Origin: Vandiemenella viatica
Taxonomy: Eukaryota > Arthropoda > Insecta > Orthoptera > Morabidae
DNA length: 64,000 nucleotides
Reading direction: 5' to 3'
Assembly (NCBI GenBank): GCA_031002005.1
Contig: JARYHS010006964.1
Location: forward strand, 4,588,001-4,652,000
This document shows positions 31,257 through 42,926 of this stretch, piece by piece (the stretch's first letter is position 1; the number at the start of each line of letters is the position of its first letter). Made by a program: the position numbers and the translations under genes. The notes below the pieces were generated by a model. That model was not told where the DNA came from and did not search any database. It was given only the letters and a program-made list of their open reading frames with translations.

Positions 31257-33861
31257 GTCCCTATAATACACACGACCCGATCAGTAACGGCAGCGAAAAA
31301 CAACAGATAACAGTTTGGAGAATTTAGGGAAACGCTGCAACACTTGACATTTAAATAGCACATCGTTTAAACAGCTCCTAAGTTCGCAAACAAAAGAAAC
31401 ACGTTTCCGTTTGGTTTTGTTTCCGCGGAATCCAGAGGACACAATGTCGCCCTGAGTATGTAGTGGCAATATCAACGTAGAGAGATAGTAACAGTTCCGT
31501 AGCGTTGCTGATTTCAATAACAGTTACTGTTTAGCTGGTTAATACAAACCAGTTATCCACATCATTGCTTCTTATTGTAAGAAAAAGAGAACATGTACAA
31601 CCGTTAATTATTATAAGTACAACACGAATATAAGTTTTAAAAATTTCAGGTTTAGTTAGGAATTGAGAAACGGTGATGTAACTGATTTCACACGCATTAC
31701 ATAAAATTACTTTCTTCACGTTTCACTTCATCCCGCAACTCTTTGGCATTAAACAATATCCTAAATTTGATTTATGGCAGTTTTGTTTATATTTTTACAT
31801 TATGTGGGTTCACTTATTCGATATAAAAGCTGTTTTATTTTTCGACAAAGCGTACACCGTATCAATGTCAGAAATAAATGTGTTTTTTGTGGTTTAACAA
31901 ACATTTTTCATTTCTACAAGTTTTATATCCGTCAAAATACAAATAATTCACCGGATGTGCCATTACTTTGTTTCGAGTGAGGCATGCAACACGTGACGGC
32001 TAGCGGGGGGTCATCACACTAAACGGAACAGCCAGGACGCTGACCATCAATAAAGACGAATTTCCTTTAATTCCGACAATTTTCCTGACAATACTTGCGA
32101 TACATATGATATATTTTAAACTATGAAATTTTCAGCCATCAAAGTGATTATAGGTTCAGTATTAGTGAACTACAATACGCAAACGGATTGAGGCTGCCTG
32201 GAGGGAGAAAGGCATGGAGTGTAAGAGTAGCAGGGCTACCAACTGTTCCTAACATAACCGCAGGCTGCTGTTTAAACACAAATGCTAAACACGGCTAATT
32301 TGTTTCTGCTTTTAACTGTTTTCTGAGTTCTACAATAACGAAAAAAAAAAAAAATAGGAAACCGACAAGTTATGGATTCTGTACTTAAAACTGATATGTA
32401 TAATAACCTTAAAATTAATATACCACAACGTAGAATACAGAAAACTTCGTTCGTTTCAGATTAAAATGAATCCAAATATTTCAGCAGATGGCTGTGTTGC
32501 CAAGTGTACCTAATAGAATGGAAATTATTTGGCCGTTATTAAGAAATATATGCTTAGTGATATGTTTAGGATTTTAGTTATGTGGACAGTTGTAATTCCG
32601 ATAGAAAAAGTAAATTTCAGAGTAATCCAAGATTTGTCCCGGACAAGGCGACACAGGAATACATGCATCTCTGTCAGCGTGATGTTAAACCGTGTTGCCA
32701 ACTGACCCAAGCAGGCTACGCTCGACAGATCGCAAAATGCTTATTCCATCCATGTGACCTACTTTCCAAAATAGACATACGGTGACGCAGGAAACACACC
32801 GAGCTTACGGAATTTCGTTACTTCAGAATGACGCAGATTTTACAGCTCTATCATCCGTCCTAGAATTCGAAAGGTGTATGTAGGAGTTGTGCCATTTTTC
32901 GCCATTTTGTGTGGTAGACGCGAAGCGTTGAGAACAAGTGAACCGGATGCTGTTTTTAGAAAGTGGGCAGTGAGTTGTACTTCCAAGAAAACGCAGGCCT
33001 CGCTAGATGAAGAACACAGTGGAAGCGAAGCCAGTATTGGTCAGTCCCATATTAAGAAGGTTTACAATAATGTCAATAACCACATAAAATAATGTTTACT
33101 ATCCATGATACTGCTTAAAAACATGATCATCATACAGTAAATGATAAAACACTGAATATTTGTTTACTAGAAGAGCAACAGGTGGTCAGCATTCGGGACA
33201 AACAGCTGAGCGCACCAATACAAACACTGCAGGGATATTACAATGTCTGTGTCAGCAGCTGTTATTTTCGTCTCTGTTTCGTTTCAAGCATCGTAATTCC
33301 TCAGTAATTCGGCGAAACTTTGTATCTAATCAGAAATGATTTCCAGTAGATGATGTTTTTCGGAGCACGAACTAACTGGATGCATAATATAGTAACACGT
33401 TATCATAATACCGTTCATTTTATACCGTAGATGTAGCACTCCACATGTTTAGTGTACAGCAGCAGGGGAATAAGCGGCACTATCAGGCAACAGGTCAGGA
33501 GTTCCATACCCAACAACACATTTTCTTTCCTGCACGCATTTCTCTTCAGCACTGTGTGGTATTTGTTAAATTAAAAATTTCCGCAATATGAATTCATTTT
33601 TTTTGCAGAGGCTTAACTTATTTTTCACTTAAAAAAAATCATTTTCACATTGAAAATGTTATAAAGGCACACACTACGTACGGAAACTCGTGTGAATATT
33701 TTCATTTATGGAATACAGTTTTACCCCTATAAATCCTACTGCAGACCTGCCATATTTTGTCACATCAGACTATTCTGGTAGCTGTTGGTACCAGGCCCGC
33801 CGCTCGCTGTTTGAGCGCCCGCGTGCAATACCGATTATGCCGCCCCTTGTCTAACTACAGC
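31257..33861. other. No gene recognised (2.6 kb)
   Basis: AT-rich DNA with only short frames, none with a recognisable domain. No terminal repeats or tRNA-like segments were identified. A GC-richer patch begins at about 33790. Confidence 0.5.
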
Positions 33862-33973
33862 CAGTGGTAGATTTAGAAATTTCCGAATCGGGTCAAAAAA
33901 CTGTGAGATTGCCGCCCCTTTGAACATTATTTGCCACCCCCATTGTTGCCGGCCGCCCGAAGCAGCTGTTGAG

Positions 33974-34014
<41 letters not shown>

Positions 34015-34220
34015 ACGCCGGCTACATAATACGGCGCAAATTTCGTCGCGGCGACAATCGAGTGGTAACTATCGCGGGGCGGCGACTATCGATCGCTCGT
34101 TTTGCCAACCCCCTCGATGTGCCGCGCCCGCGTGCGGTGTACGCCTTGCACGCCCGCTTACGGCGGCCCTGGTTGGGACGCTCTTTGCGGAGTTATTGGT
34201 GTTTTGATGTGGCGATTAAA
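33862..34220. mobile_element. GC-rich MITE-like sequence with A36 run
   Basis: It begins CAGTGGTAGATTTAG and contains TTGCCGCCCC-type blocks like those in the hAT MITE at 29304, so it probably belongs to a related non-autonomous hAT group. I could not find the right end or a duplication. A run of 36 A (33977-34012) interrupts it, and the part after the run is very GC-rich. Confidence 0.45.
33977..34012 (+). repeat. A36 homopolymer
   Basis: An uninterrupted run of 36 A inside GC-rich DNA, not at an element end. Confidence 0.9.
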
Positions 34221-34457
34221 ATACACAAAACGGGGCTGACAGATTCTTGACAAGGTATTAAATAAGCGGTAAGGATTTTTGGCTGCTGGTGGATTCTTGC
34301 AATGTTAGGTTAGTACTACGCTGGACAATGAAGTTTTATCGAAACGTATTAGCGCCACCTCACCACAATCTAATTAAGCTTATTTCCAACTATCTTTGCC
34401 GATGTATTATCGCGGGTTATTTTTCTGAATAGATCTTGAATTGTTACAAGATTAATA

Positions 34458-34690
34458 GCACCGAGTGTGGTGGGTGAGTGGTTAACACTCTGGCGTCACA
34501 TTCGGGAGGACGCGTATTCGAGTTCCCGTCCGGGCATCCATATTTGGGGATTGCATGGTTTCCCCAAATCATTCCACGCGAATGCAATAATGGTTGCTTC
34601 AAAAGTCCATGGCCGAATTCCTTCCCGTTCCTTGCACCCAATCCATTCCAGCCTCTAATGACCTCGACGTCGACGAGGCGTAAAGCCAAA
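34458..34690 (+). mobile_element. tRNA-derived SINE, full length
   Basis: Head GAGTGTGGTGGGTGAGTGG, body CATCCATATTTGGGG..., CATGGCCGAATTCC, CCTTCCCGTTCCTTGC, and 3' end GACCTCGACGTCGACGAGGC followed by GTAAAGCC. This is the best copy for defining family ends. Confidence 0.88.
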
Positions 34691-34884
34691 ATCAAAAAAC
34701 ATAAAAGCCATAGAATTTTTTTTTATTTTGGTAAAGTTTTTCCTAATCTTCTTATCGTTGGAATACATTACGGGCTGATTAGGAATGACGTTGGGCTCAT
34801 ATGGTAACTTTTAGAGGTACAGATGCTTGTATTTCTTGATTGAGGCTTGTATTATAAAAAAGGCAATACAGACGCTGTTAAAAA

Positions 34885-35507
34885 AAATGTTAACTGACAT
34901 TGCGCAGTAAAAACAAGACGACATGGCTGTCAGGAAGTGAGGACATGAATACAGTGCAGCGACATGTATTTTATTTTATTTTCTTTCAAGAAAATTGAAA
35001 CAGGTTTCGGAAATGGCACACTGAGTAATTGTTAAACAGTTTCCAAGAAACTCCTTCTTCGACAACCGATGTTTTAAATAGCCGAGATATATGATTCTTC
35101 AAATCTTAAAGTTTATTTTAAGATTTAAATCTATTAGGGTCTATCTACGCGCGATCGATATCGTATTCAGATGTAATGCCTGACACCCCTGCGTTGTCCC
35201 GGTGGCTTGGCTACGACAATTTCCTTTCAGATTACACATCTACATAGCTGAGTAATCTTTGTTGGATTGCGGTTTTTTCGTCTGCGACTGAAGAAGCAGC
35301 CATTTGCTGCTCTAAGCATTCTGCTATGGACAAGTGTGATATAGAGTGATCACCCGAAAGCCTTCCTGCTGTTCCGGTTTTCAATTAATATAGTGCGTTA
35401 AGAAGATATCGTTGCCTGTCATTTAGTACTAATTTAACGTTCATTCGAATATGTCATTGTGCTGTTAGGTGAGAAGCAAAACAATATATTATCTGAGAAC
35501 AAGTCGG
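34885..35507. repeat. Copy 2 of the diverged interspersed repeat
   Basis: The same block order as 29940-30600, in the same orientation, interrupted at 35508 by the P-type element and its duplication. Confidence 0.5.
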
Positions 35508-35639
35508 GTTGCTTGCATGGAGGAAGGAAATATATGGAGACGAGGCAAGAGACCTTCACTAGGCATTGAAGTGAAGCAGGGCGGAGGAGGAGTGGGGGGC
35601 TAGGCCGATCCCATACAAAAACCTCAACGTAACGCAGAA

Positions 35640-36040
35640 ATCTGGTGATGGAATATTATGTAACTCGATGAGACAAACAAAAAATAAAGAATAAAATTTT
35701 TTGATTTCATGCTAAGTTTTCGAGAAATTCTGTCTCAAACGTGAAATGTTTTTGGTTCAAATTCAGAAGAAAATATTGGTCAAATACAAATTTGATGACG
35801 GATTCTTATTTAAAAAGATGAGACAAATAAAAAATAAAGAATAAAAATTTTCGATATCTCACCTAGTTCTCGAGATATACTGTATCAAAAGTGAGGTGTC
35901 TTGAGTTGAAATGCAGAAGAACAATTTCGCAAAAGTCAAATTTGATGATCGGTTCTTATGTAACACGACGAGACAAATCGAAAATAAAGAATAAAATTTT
36001 TCGATATCTTGCTTAGTTTTCGGAATATACTGGGTTTGGG
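35640..36040. repeat. 150-bp tandem repeat inside the P-like element
   Basis: The block GAGACAAAYAAAAAATAAAG recurs with the AGACAAA core at 35671, 35821 and 35971, exactly 150 bp apart. Each is followed by a TTCGA/TTTGA...AGTTYTCGAGA block and an ATTTGATGAYSG...CTTAT block. Confidence 0.85.
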
Positions 36041-36274
36041 TTGATATGCGGCCTGGAGACACCCCTTTAAATCTCATTTTCAACACTCGTTAAAAAGTAA
36101 TGCTAGTCTATTATGTGTAAAATAGCAAGGAATGCAGAGTTTCTATACTATACCAACAAAAATTTGAGAACAAAGTCATCCCATTGAGAGCTATGACTAA
36201 ATATTTATAGACAGGCATCGAAGTTTGTAATTCCTACCGCCCACTTCAACAACGATAATTGGAATTCAACTTAC

Positions 36275-36345
36275 TTATGAAATGATATTCCAGATTCTTT
36301 CCTCTCTTGCCTATTTGTGCAACCGTATTCAACACAAGATGGCAT
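36275..36345 (-). pseudogene. THAP-domain first exon of P-like transposase
   Basis: From the ATG at 36345 the product reads MPSCVEYGCTNRQERKESG, then ISFHK. This is the start of a THAP zinc finger (C2CH): the pair C...C is spaced C-X4-C, followed by the SFHKFP-like segment. The exon ends at TTTCATAA with GTAAGT next (36274-36269), a consensus splice donor placed where THAP first exons often end. No second exon with the remaining His and Cys ligands was found in the element, so this is only the first part of the finger. In intact elements the domain binds the transposon ends. Confidence 0.75.
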
Positions 36346-36574
36346 TATAAAACACTTATACACATTACAAAATGAAATAATCACAGCATCTAACACAAAG
36401 TGAACTTCGCATTTGTTTGGGATCGCAATATCGCCGCTGCCGCCACTGCGCATACGCGAGAATTTAGAGCCTGCTTCACAAATTTAACGTCACTTCTCCT
36501 CCGTATATTTCCTTCCTCCATGGTTGATTGTCCCTTTCAAACATTCACAGAATAATTTTATTTTGCTTATTGTT

Positions 36575-36760
36575 TTACGCCTCGTTGACGTCGAGGTCAT
36601 TAGAAACAGGAAACGATCTGAGGAAATGAACTAGAAGGAATTCGGCGATGACTTTTTTGAACGTGTGAATCGACTGAATTTATTTAGCGAAACCACGGAA
36701 AATCCAGATCTGGTAGGCTGGACGGCCATTCCTGAATATAAGGCCAGAGCGTTAAACACA
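36575..36760 (-). mobile_element. tRNA-derived SINE, diverged
   Basis: Inverted copy from ACGCCTCGTTGACGTCGAGG through GGAATTCGGCGATG to AAATCCAGATCTGG. The head is decayed. Confidence 0.7.
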
Positions 36761-37261
36761 TTATTAAATACGTTCCAAAGCGAAGTGTTAAAGTCAGTAG
36801 TAAATGAACAATAACGTGTTGTGGTGAGATTGTTTCCTCTCGATTAGAAACAGAAATATCCTACGTTTAACTAAACTGACGTCAGAACCTTTTTGTGACT
36901 TTCAACCGGCAACGGTCTCTCCAATTCAAACGAAATAATAATAAAAAAAATAAAATAAAATGGGTGTATAGACATACGGAATAGCTGTTCAAAGAGGATT
37001 ACGCAGCAAGATAAGCTGTGCGGTGATGCAGGGGCAACGACAGTATACTAAAAAAGCTGACGAACTACGAATATTATACATAAACAGAAGAAAGCCGGCA
37101 CAGCATTCTAATCATTCACCCAAGACCGCAGATGCTGGAATTTTTTTAATTTCTTGTATGAGCCTGTCATCAGTTTAAGAAATTTAATGTAATCGAAAAT
37201 TACGTAGATAAAAATCCTTTATTGACACACAGTATTAACGCATACTGATTTTTTTTTTTAT
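36761..37261. other. No gene recognised
   Basis: AT-rich DNA. The segment at 36850-36930 is the distal part of the diverged repeat (copy 2). Confidence 0.5.
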
Positions 37262-37485
37262 TACGGCTTTACGCCTCGTCGACGTCGAGGTCTTTAGAGG
37301 CGGGAAAGGATGGAAGACAAGGAGCGGGAAGGAATTCGGCCATTTCCTTTTGTAGGAAGCATACCGGCATTTACCTGGAGTGATTTGGGGAAACCGTGGA
37401 AAACCCAAATCTGAATGCCCGTACGGGGATCCGAAGCCGCGTCCTCACGCATGCTAGGCCACCACTCACCCACCACGCTCGGTTA
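37262..37485 (-). mobile_element. tRNA-derived SINE, full length
   Basis: Inverted copy starting CGCCTCGTCGACGTCGAGG and ending CACCCACCACGCTCGG, with all body blocks in between. Confidence 0.88.
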
Positions 37486-38489
37486 ACGCACATGGAGTTC
37501 GATAAATGTCACACTGCGTCAGTCATAGCAACGGGCCTGCATAGGTGTGTGTTATTAGAAGTACGAAATAAAAAACTAAGGCGACTTTTCTTGTTGGATG
37601 GCGCGTTATTGACATCAGGTTCACACTGTGCGACTTTTAACAGGATGCGAGCTGGTCTTGAAACATCTGACATGCGGTTTTATTTTCTGTTAGAGTCTTT
37701 AATGTTATTCATTTACGAAAGTAATGACTCGACGGCTAGGCAAAGTAAAAGAAGATCAAAATAGCAAACGACAGCTCCAATAGACATCTATACGTATCTC
37801 GAATTCAATCCCAAGTTTCCATAACTTTACTACTGAAATTTTTGCTTATAATGACTGATAACTTTCTGTTTCCATTATTTCCAAACCTTCTCGTAATTTC
37901 AGCTCAAAGCTTCACAGTTATTTACAGTTTTTGAAAACAATACGATCGTATCTTTATTGAATACTGAAAGCATTTTAACTTCAAAGTATTGCAGCTTCAA
38001 GCTTTATATTTAAATCACGTCCGTAAAAATAAAACATGTTTGCCAGCAACGTAACAGTCACCAAATTACTATCATATTTCAGTTTTACTTTCATTCTGAA
38101 TCGTTTAAAATCATAATTCATTAGCATGCTTAACAAATATATTTATATTTAAATTCGTATTTGACATTAATATTTATATGAGAAAATTAATTTTTTGTTC
38201 GTCTGCTCTTACGGATGACTGAATTAGTATAGCGAGAGTTAGCGCCAATTTGGTGTTCAGTTGGTACCACTGCTCCGTGGTCGATCGAATATATTCTGTA
38301 ACTAATTTGAATTTTGAAAACCTTCTTTCTGTGTTGGCTTCTAATACTAACAACGTCGCATATGCTGTCAATGTGTTAAGTGAATTCGGGAATGTTTTTC
38401 TGCTTTATATTTGCGCAGACAGGAGAGAACATCAATCCCAGGAATGCTTATTGGAAGTTGTCTTTGTGTTAGACTGCTTCTTTAACTTG
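37486..38489. other. No gene recognised
   Basis: AT-rich sequence. Short frames lack domain similarity. Confidence 0.5.
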
Positions 38490-38650
38490 GAATGGAGGAC
38501 GCGGGCTTGAATCCCCGTCTCGCCAGTGAGGTATGCCGGGGTGGCTATAAAAGGCCATTACCGAATTCCTTCCCGTTTCCTGGTCCCGGTCCTATTGAGG
38601 CGCTATTGATATAGGCGTCGATGATGCGTAAAGTAGCAAGCAAATAAAAC
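38490..38650 (+). mobile_element. tRNA-derived SINE with internal deletion
   Basis: The part around GAGGACGCGGGCTTGAATCCC is followed quickly by GTATGCCGGGGTGG and AAAGGCCATTACCGAATTCC, so the CATCCAGATTT block is deleted. Confidence 0.7.
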
Positions 38651-38751
38651 TTTAACTTTGTTGAAAGTCGGAATTGTTTGAACAGTCAACAAATGTTTCA
38701 AATAGTTTGACGCCGCAGAGCTAACGAATATTGCTGTTTTTTTTTCATATT

Positions 38752-38945
38752 CCATTACGCTTCGTCGACGTCCAGGTCATTATAGCCTGGAAGGATTCAG
38801 GGCGAGGAACTGGAAGGATTCCACCGTGGCCATTTGAAAGAACAATTGCGCTATTTGCCTGCACCGAATTCTGGAAAAACCGATATCTATCAGGTCGGAC
38901 GGGGATTCAAACCCGCGTCTCCCGAATGATTACGTTGCTACGCAT
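38752..38945 (-). mobile_element. tRNA-derived SINE, inverted
   Basis: Runs from CGCTTCGTCGACGTCCAGG to GGACGGGGATTCAAACCCGC; the head is lost. Confidence 0.75.
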
Positions 38946-39244
38946 CAGTAAGTCATTAATCATTATTAAGCAGCCAATTTTTAGGATCTAAAAAACTAAA
39001 CTTAGGTTTATTCAATTATTGTTTTAGGCTTTCATATGTCTTTAAAATTCAGATTTAGGAAGTTTAAAGAGAAATAAAATTTATAATACTAAATACGTAC
39101 TGCCATTACGTCAAAAACATTGTGACTTTATAATACAATGTCAAGTATTCCTTAAAATTTCTGACATTGCATTGCTCGTTCACATTAAAACAAGCGACAT
39201 AAGCCACTATTATATGTTCATAAGATTGTGTCTTTATGGTGAGG

Positions 39245-39790
39245 TGTAAGTTACCCCTTAAAAAATTCTAATATGGCACTGAACAATGAAACATTTTGAC
39301 AGATTTTCTGGAGTAAAGTCTCTTCTCTTTTCCCTGAAAATTCCCTTGATTGTAGAAAAACTTCGCTCCACGTCATATATAGTAAGTGGTGCGAACTTCA
39401 CATCAGCGATTTCCTTAGTTTTCAAGGCCAGTATTTCTTGGTTCCATCCTCTTGAAGTCTGGACAGCGCGCTAGAACAGCCTCCAGCTTCTAGGCTACAG
39501 ACAGTCCTGCTGCTCCAGAAGCCCATCCTGGATAATTTGAAGCGCTTCCGCCATCGGAAGAGAGGCTTCTTCCAACTTCTTGATTGAAAGTTCTAGATAG
39601 TAAAAATTAGACTTTACATAGGCCAACTCCTGTACGGCTGGTAAGTATTCTTTGCATTTACTGTAGCAACATTTTCACTTTCATCTAGTGCATCGACGAC
39701 TTGTATAATGCTGTCAAGGTTTTGTGCACAATGTATTGAGGCTGAGAGCCAGGACCCCCATCGTGTCACTACTATACTTGGGGCAGGGGT
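39245..39790 (-). pseudogene. hAT transposase C-terminal relic
   Basis: On the minus strand the sequence gives VVTRWGSWLSASIHCAQNLDS (about 39780-39715), the TRWGTWL-type block of hAT proteins. Further on comes FAPLTIYDVERSFSTI, followed by FREKRRDFTPENLSKCFI (about 39395-39290), the dimerisation block (YAPI...ERSFS...NILRDNR..F...NL). Several frameshifts and stops separate them. The N-terminal zinc finger and catalytic part are absent. Confidence 0.75.
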
Positions 39791-40275
39791 ATTGATGAAT
39801 TCGCCGCTTTAGGTCATCACGTGGAAATTAGGTTCTTTTAGGCCGTATTAAATTTACAAATAATATTTGCTTGTAAAAATATTGAAAAAATAAAATTTCG
39901 GGAATATTTGGGTGGGAACAGAATAGGTTCGAACCTAATAATCCGGGGCTTTGTCATTAACAAGGAATTACGATAGAATCGAGCAATGCAGTCAGCTGCG
40001 CCATAAGGCGTGCCTCCAAATAATTCCGCCGCTGCCGAGAGTTGTTCCTTATTTATTAGACGCAGCGATATTACTGTAAACAGATCCCCATATAACAATT
40101 CGCTTGTTGCGACTGGTGGATCACTAGGACAGCCAGTTTTTATGTCATCGGCGGTAAATATTTCTTAGAGGTCCCGCATTGTTTGAAATAGTTCAACATG
40201 TATTGTCGTTCCAAAGCGCTTCCCCAATCTATTCGCCGGGAACTAATGAAATACCGTGCGTAGTAGGGTTGTGAT

Positions 40276-41015
40276 CAGGGTTGCCAACCGTCCGGTTCTA
40301 ACGCGGTTTCTCCGTGTCCTGTTATTCAGAAATTTAAAAATAATGGAAATTTGCAAGGTCGTCTCACTCCTTATTCTCCTCCCGCTGAACGTAATTCAAC
40401 TGTTTCACATTGTGTTCAGAAGTATACAACAGTTGGTCGCATGTCTGATTGTCGTGAAACGATAGGTTACCTAATCGGCACGTTACATATACATAATGAC
40501 TGATTTGCACAAGAAAGTTGTTTCAGAGAGGATTGGCTCTCAAAGGAAGAATTTAAAAAGTGGTTACATAAAGAAAACGATTCCGCCTCAAATTTTCAAG
40601 TGTGAAAAAAAAAATTTACTGTAAAATTTGACGGTATAAAAGCAATGAAACGTCATGCAAGTACAGAAGGACATGTGAGGAAAACAAAATCCACATCTAA
40701 AGGAGCAATTATAACCATTTTTTTAAGTGGCTGTGCTGGAAAGGACACTGTTTTTTCTGCAGAGGTTTTGTTGATATAATAATAGTTATTTTATTGCATT
40801 ATTAATTTTATTAAATATTTGTTGTTATTGCAAAACAATTTTCTTATTTTACAGTTCACAATTGTTATAATTGTTATAACAACAATTAATTGTAAAATTA
40901 AAAACCTAATTGCTCTGTAAATTTTACTTTTTCTAACATACATTACACCTCCCCCCCATTTCTCTCCTGATGGGCTCTTGTCCGGCCGTGAAGACCTGAA
41001 ATGTTGGCAACCCTT
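40276..41015 (+). mobile_element. Non-autonomous hAT with BED-finger relic, inserted in a SINE
   Basis: The ends CAGGGTTGCCAAC and GTTGGCAACCCTT form 13-bp inverted repeats with one mismatch. The flanks are GTTGTGAT (40268-40275) and GCTGTGAT (41016-41023), 8 bp with one mismatch. Inside is the start of a hAT BED/TTF-type finger (next entry). The target SINE supplies an independent empty-site model. Confidence 0.88.
40529..40780 (+). pseudogene. BED/TTF-type zinc-finger N-terminal relic of a hAT transposase
   Basis: The frame reads EDWLSKEEFKKWLHKENDS and then QV-stop-KKK. The stop TGA is where the first Cys of the finger is expected (TGT or TGC). After it come FDGIKAMKRHASTEGHVRK and SKGAI. 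The pattern GIKA...H....H matches the His pair of such fingers. The transposase body is missing. This explains how the small element arose: by internal deletion of an autonomous hAT. Confidence 0.7.
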
Positions 41016-41215
41016 GCTGTGATAAACACTTTGACTTCTCGAAGGACGCGGGTTCGAATCTCCGTGCCGGCATCCAGATTTGAGTTTTCCACGGTTTCAC
41101 CAAATGACTCCAGGTGAATGCTGGGATGCCTCCTTTAAAAGACCATAGCTGAATTCCTTCCCGTTCCTTGTCCCATGTCCATTCCCTCCGCTAGTGACAA
41201 CGGCGTCAGCGACAT

Positions 41216-41765
41216 AAACAAAAACAAGTAATTTATTCTACGGGATATAAAAAGTGACACTTTGTAACGTAGTATGATGAGTATTATTTTCGAACAAGAT
41301 CTTTTTATATATATATATAAACTGCCTGTAAATACACTCACACGATTTTTCATACTTGTTCGTATGTGAAGTAGTTCGTCGTCTCGACATGTATCCATAT
41401 CTGTACATGTTTTAAATCACTCTGTTCAACAGAAAGCTGACTTTTCCGCATACATTAATTAATACCTACAAAAACTAACAAGTTGAACCAATCGCTGGTT
41501 AGCTGTTACAGGGAATTAAATTAAATTAAATTAAACAGGGAAATTCAGTAACATCTCTGGAGTGCTCACAGAGGCTACAGCGGTGTGCTCTGTTGGCGGC
41601 TAGCGGAACTACCAACAGAATTGACGAGAATTATTGAGTTTTTACAAGTCATCTCAATTTGAAACAATGACCGTAGGTATGTAAATAGAAATCTCTACAC
41701 CTTTAACGAATGTAATGAAAACGCCAGGTTCATGGCAACCATCAGCACAGCTACGAGCTCATTAC
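41216..41765. other. No gene recognised
   Basis: AT-rich; contains a short (TA)n run near 41310 and four TTAAA repeats near 41520. Confidence 0.5.
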
Positions 41766-41768
41766 TAA

Positions 41769-42271
41769 GGGGCCATCCATAAATTACGTCACACCTTCAT
41801 GGAGGATGGAGGGCTCAACAAAGTGTGACAAGGGGGGGAGGGCGTGTCATAAACTTTGTGACATAATTTGTATCACTTTTTGGCTCGTGCCGGAAGATGA
41901 AGATGATGTTGACACATCGAATGTTCCCGACACTATCGAAATCAAGAATGAAGTGACTATTATGCCAATAATAAACAGTATAAAAAAAAATGGGTTCAAA
42001 AACCATGGACACATGATGACTCAATTTTTTATCATTAATTTGATTTTTTATAATTTTTAAATGTTTGATTTATTGTTGATATATGATTTTTTAACTAAAA
42101 ATACATAAATTATTTTGGAAGTGCTGTTTTAATCTATAAATTTAAAATTGCAAAATATGTGACGTCACACCAGGGGAAGGGGGGTCCCACAAATGTGACA
42201 ACCTGTGACATGGGGGGAGGGAGGGGTCCAAAAATCATGAAATTCGTGTGACGTAATTTGTGGATGGCCCC
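41769..42271. mobile_element. MITE with GGGGCCATCCATAAATTACG ends, TAA duplication
   Basis: The ends are long inverted repeats (GGGGCCATCCATAAATTACG and its near-complement), flanked by TAA at 41766-41768 and 42272-42274. Subterminal G-rich blocks with TGTGAC repeats occur on both sides. A 3-bp TAA duplication suits PIF/Harbinger-type movement. The 84-codon frame inside (from 41806) has no recognisable domain. Confidence 0.82.
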
Positions 42272-42559
42272 TAAGCACGGAGACAGTTGTAAATTCAAAA
42301 GAAGTTGGGAATTAATTCAATCTGTAACTACGCCGTTATGTGTTTTAAAGCTGATAGGTCGCCTTGAGGCAGCCAGTTATCCAAGACTAGGCGACAAGAA
42401 TCTATGTTCTCTGCGTAGTGAATAAGCAGCAGCTGTTTGGATTCCACACGACTCAACAATCACACGCGCCTCACCTGTTTAACCGTCTCCCGCTCTCCTT
42501 ACGGGATTTCTTATTATTATTATTTTTTAACAGCGCTATGTTTAGAACTGAGACGGTGA

Positions 42560-42650
42560 ACTGAAATTCCATGGCCGATTTCCTTTCCGTTCCGTGTTCC
42601 TGACTGTAATGATCTCGACGTAGACGAGACGTTAATCTCTAACCAACATA
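42560..42650 (+). mobile_element. SINE 3' fragment
   Basis: Contains CCATGGCCGATTTCC, CCTTTCCGTTCC and GATCTCGACGTAGACGAGAC: the 3' third of the tRNA-derived SINE. Confidence 0.65.
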
Positions 42651-42926
42651 ATAAGAAACATGGAAGTAATTAATGTAGACGCCCATGCAACAATTAGCTT
42701 AATCCAGGCAGGTATTAGCCACAGCAATGTCGTGATTTTCCTTTTCCATGGCGTCATTAAGTGTTTGCTGGTTATAAGAGCTTATCAAATGTTTACACAT
42801 AACTTATTCGAGTAGTCTTTAAATCCAAGATGGCGTACTGATAGTCCGGTACTAGCAGCATAATCACCAGGCTTACCAAAATAAATCATCTAGCACTAAT
42901 ACAATGTTTATAAAAATGATCCTAGT

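Larger units (their letters stand above)
35516..36522 (-). mobile_element. P-element-like transposon derivative, 8-bp TSD
   Basis: The termini are inverted repeats of about 24 bp starting CATGGAGGAAGGAAATATA, flanked by GTTGCTTG (35508-35515) and GTTGATTG (36523-36530), an 8-bp duplication with one mismatch. Inside, on the minus strand and near the right end, is a THAP-type first exon with a splice donor, which is how P-element transposases start. The rest of the transposase is absent. The left part instead holds about 2.7 tandem copies of a 150-bp unit. An 8-bp duplication, a CA start and a THAP exon together point to the P superfamily. hAT is the alternative for the duplication length, but hATs carry BED fingers instead. 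Confidence 0.75.
40253..41215 (+). mobile_element. tRNA-derived SINE split by a hAT insertion
   Basis: The SINE head (ACCGTGCGTAGTAGGGTTGTGAT) ends at 40275, and the SINE resumes at 41016 with TGTGATAAACACTTTGAC and GGTTCGAATCTCCGTG, then the normal body to about 41215. Removing 40276-41015 and one duplication rebuilds a continuous SINE. Confidence 0.85.

Noticed and set aside
39915..40015. tRNA-like sequence on the minus strand (TGGCGCAGCTG and GGTTCGAACC)
   Set aside because: The A and B boxes are spaced too widely for a tRNA and no cloverleaf could be built; at most an old SINE head.
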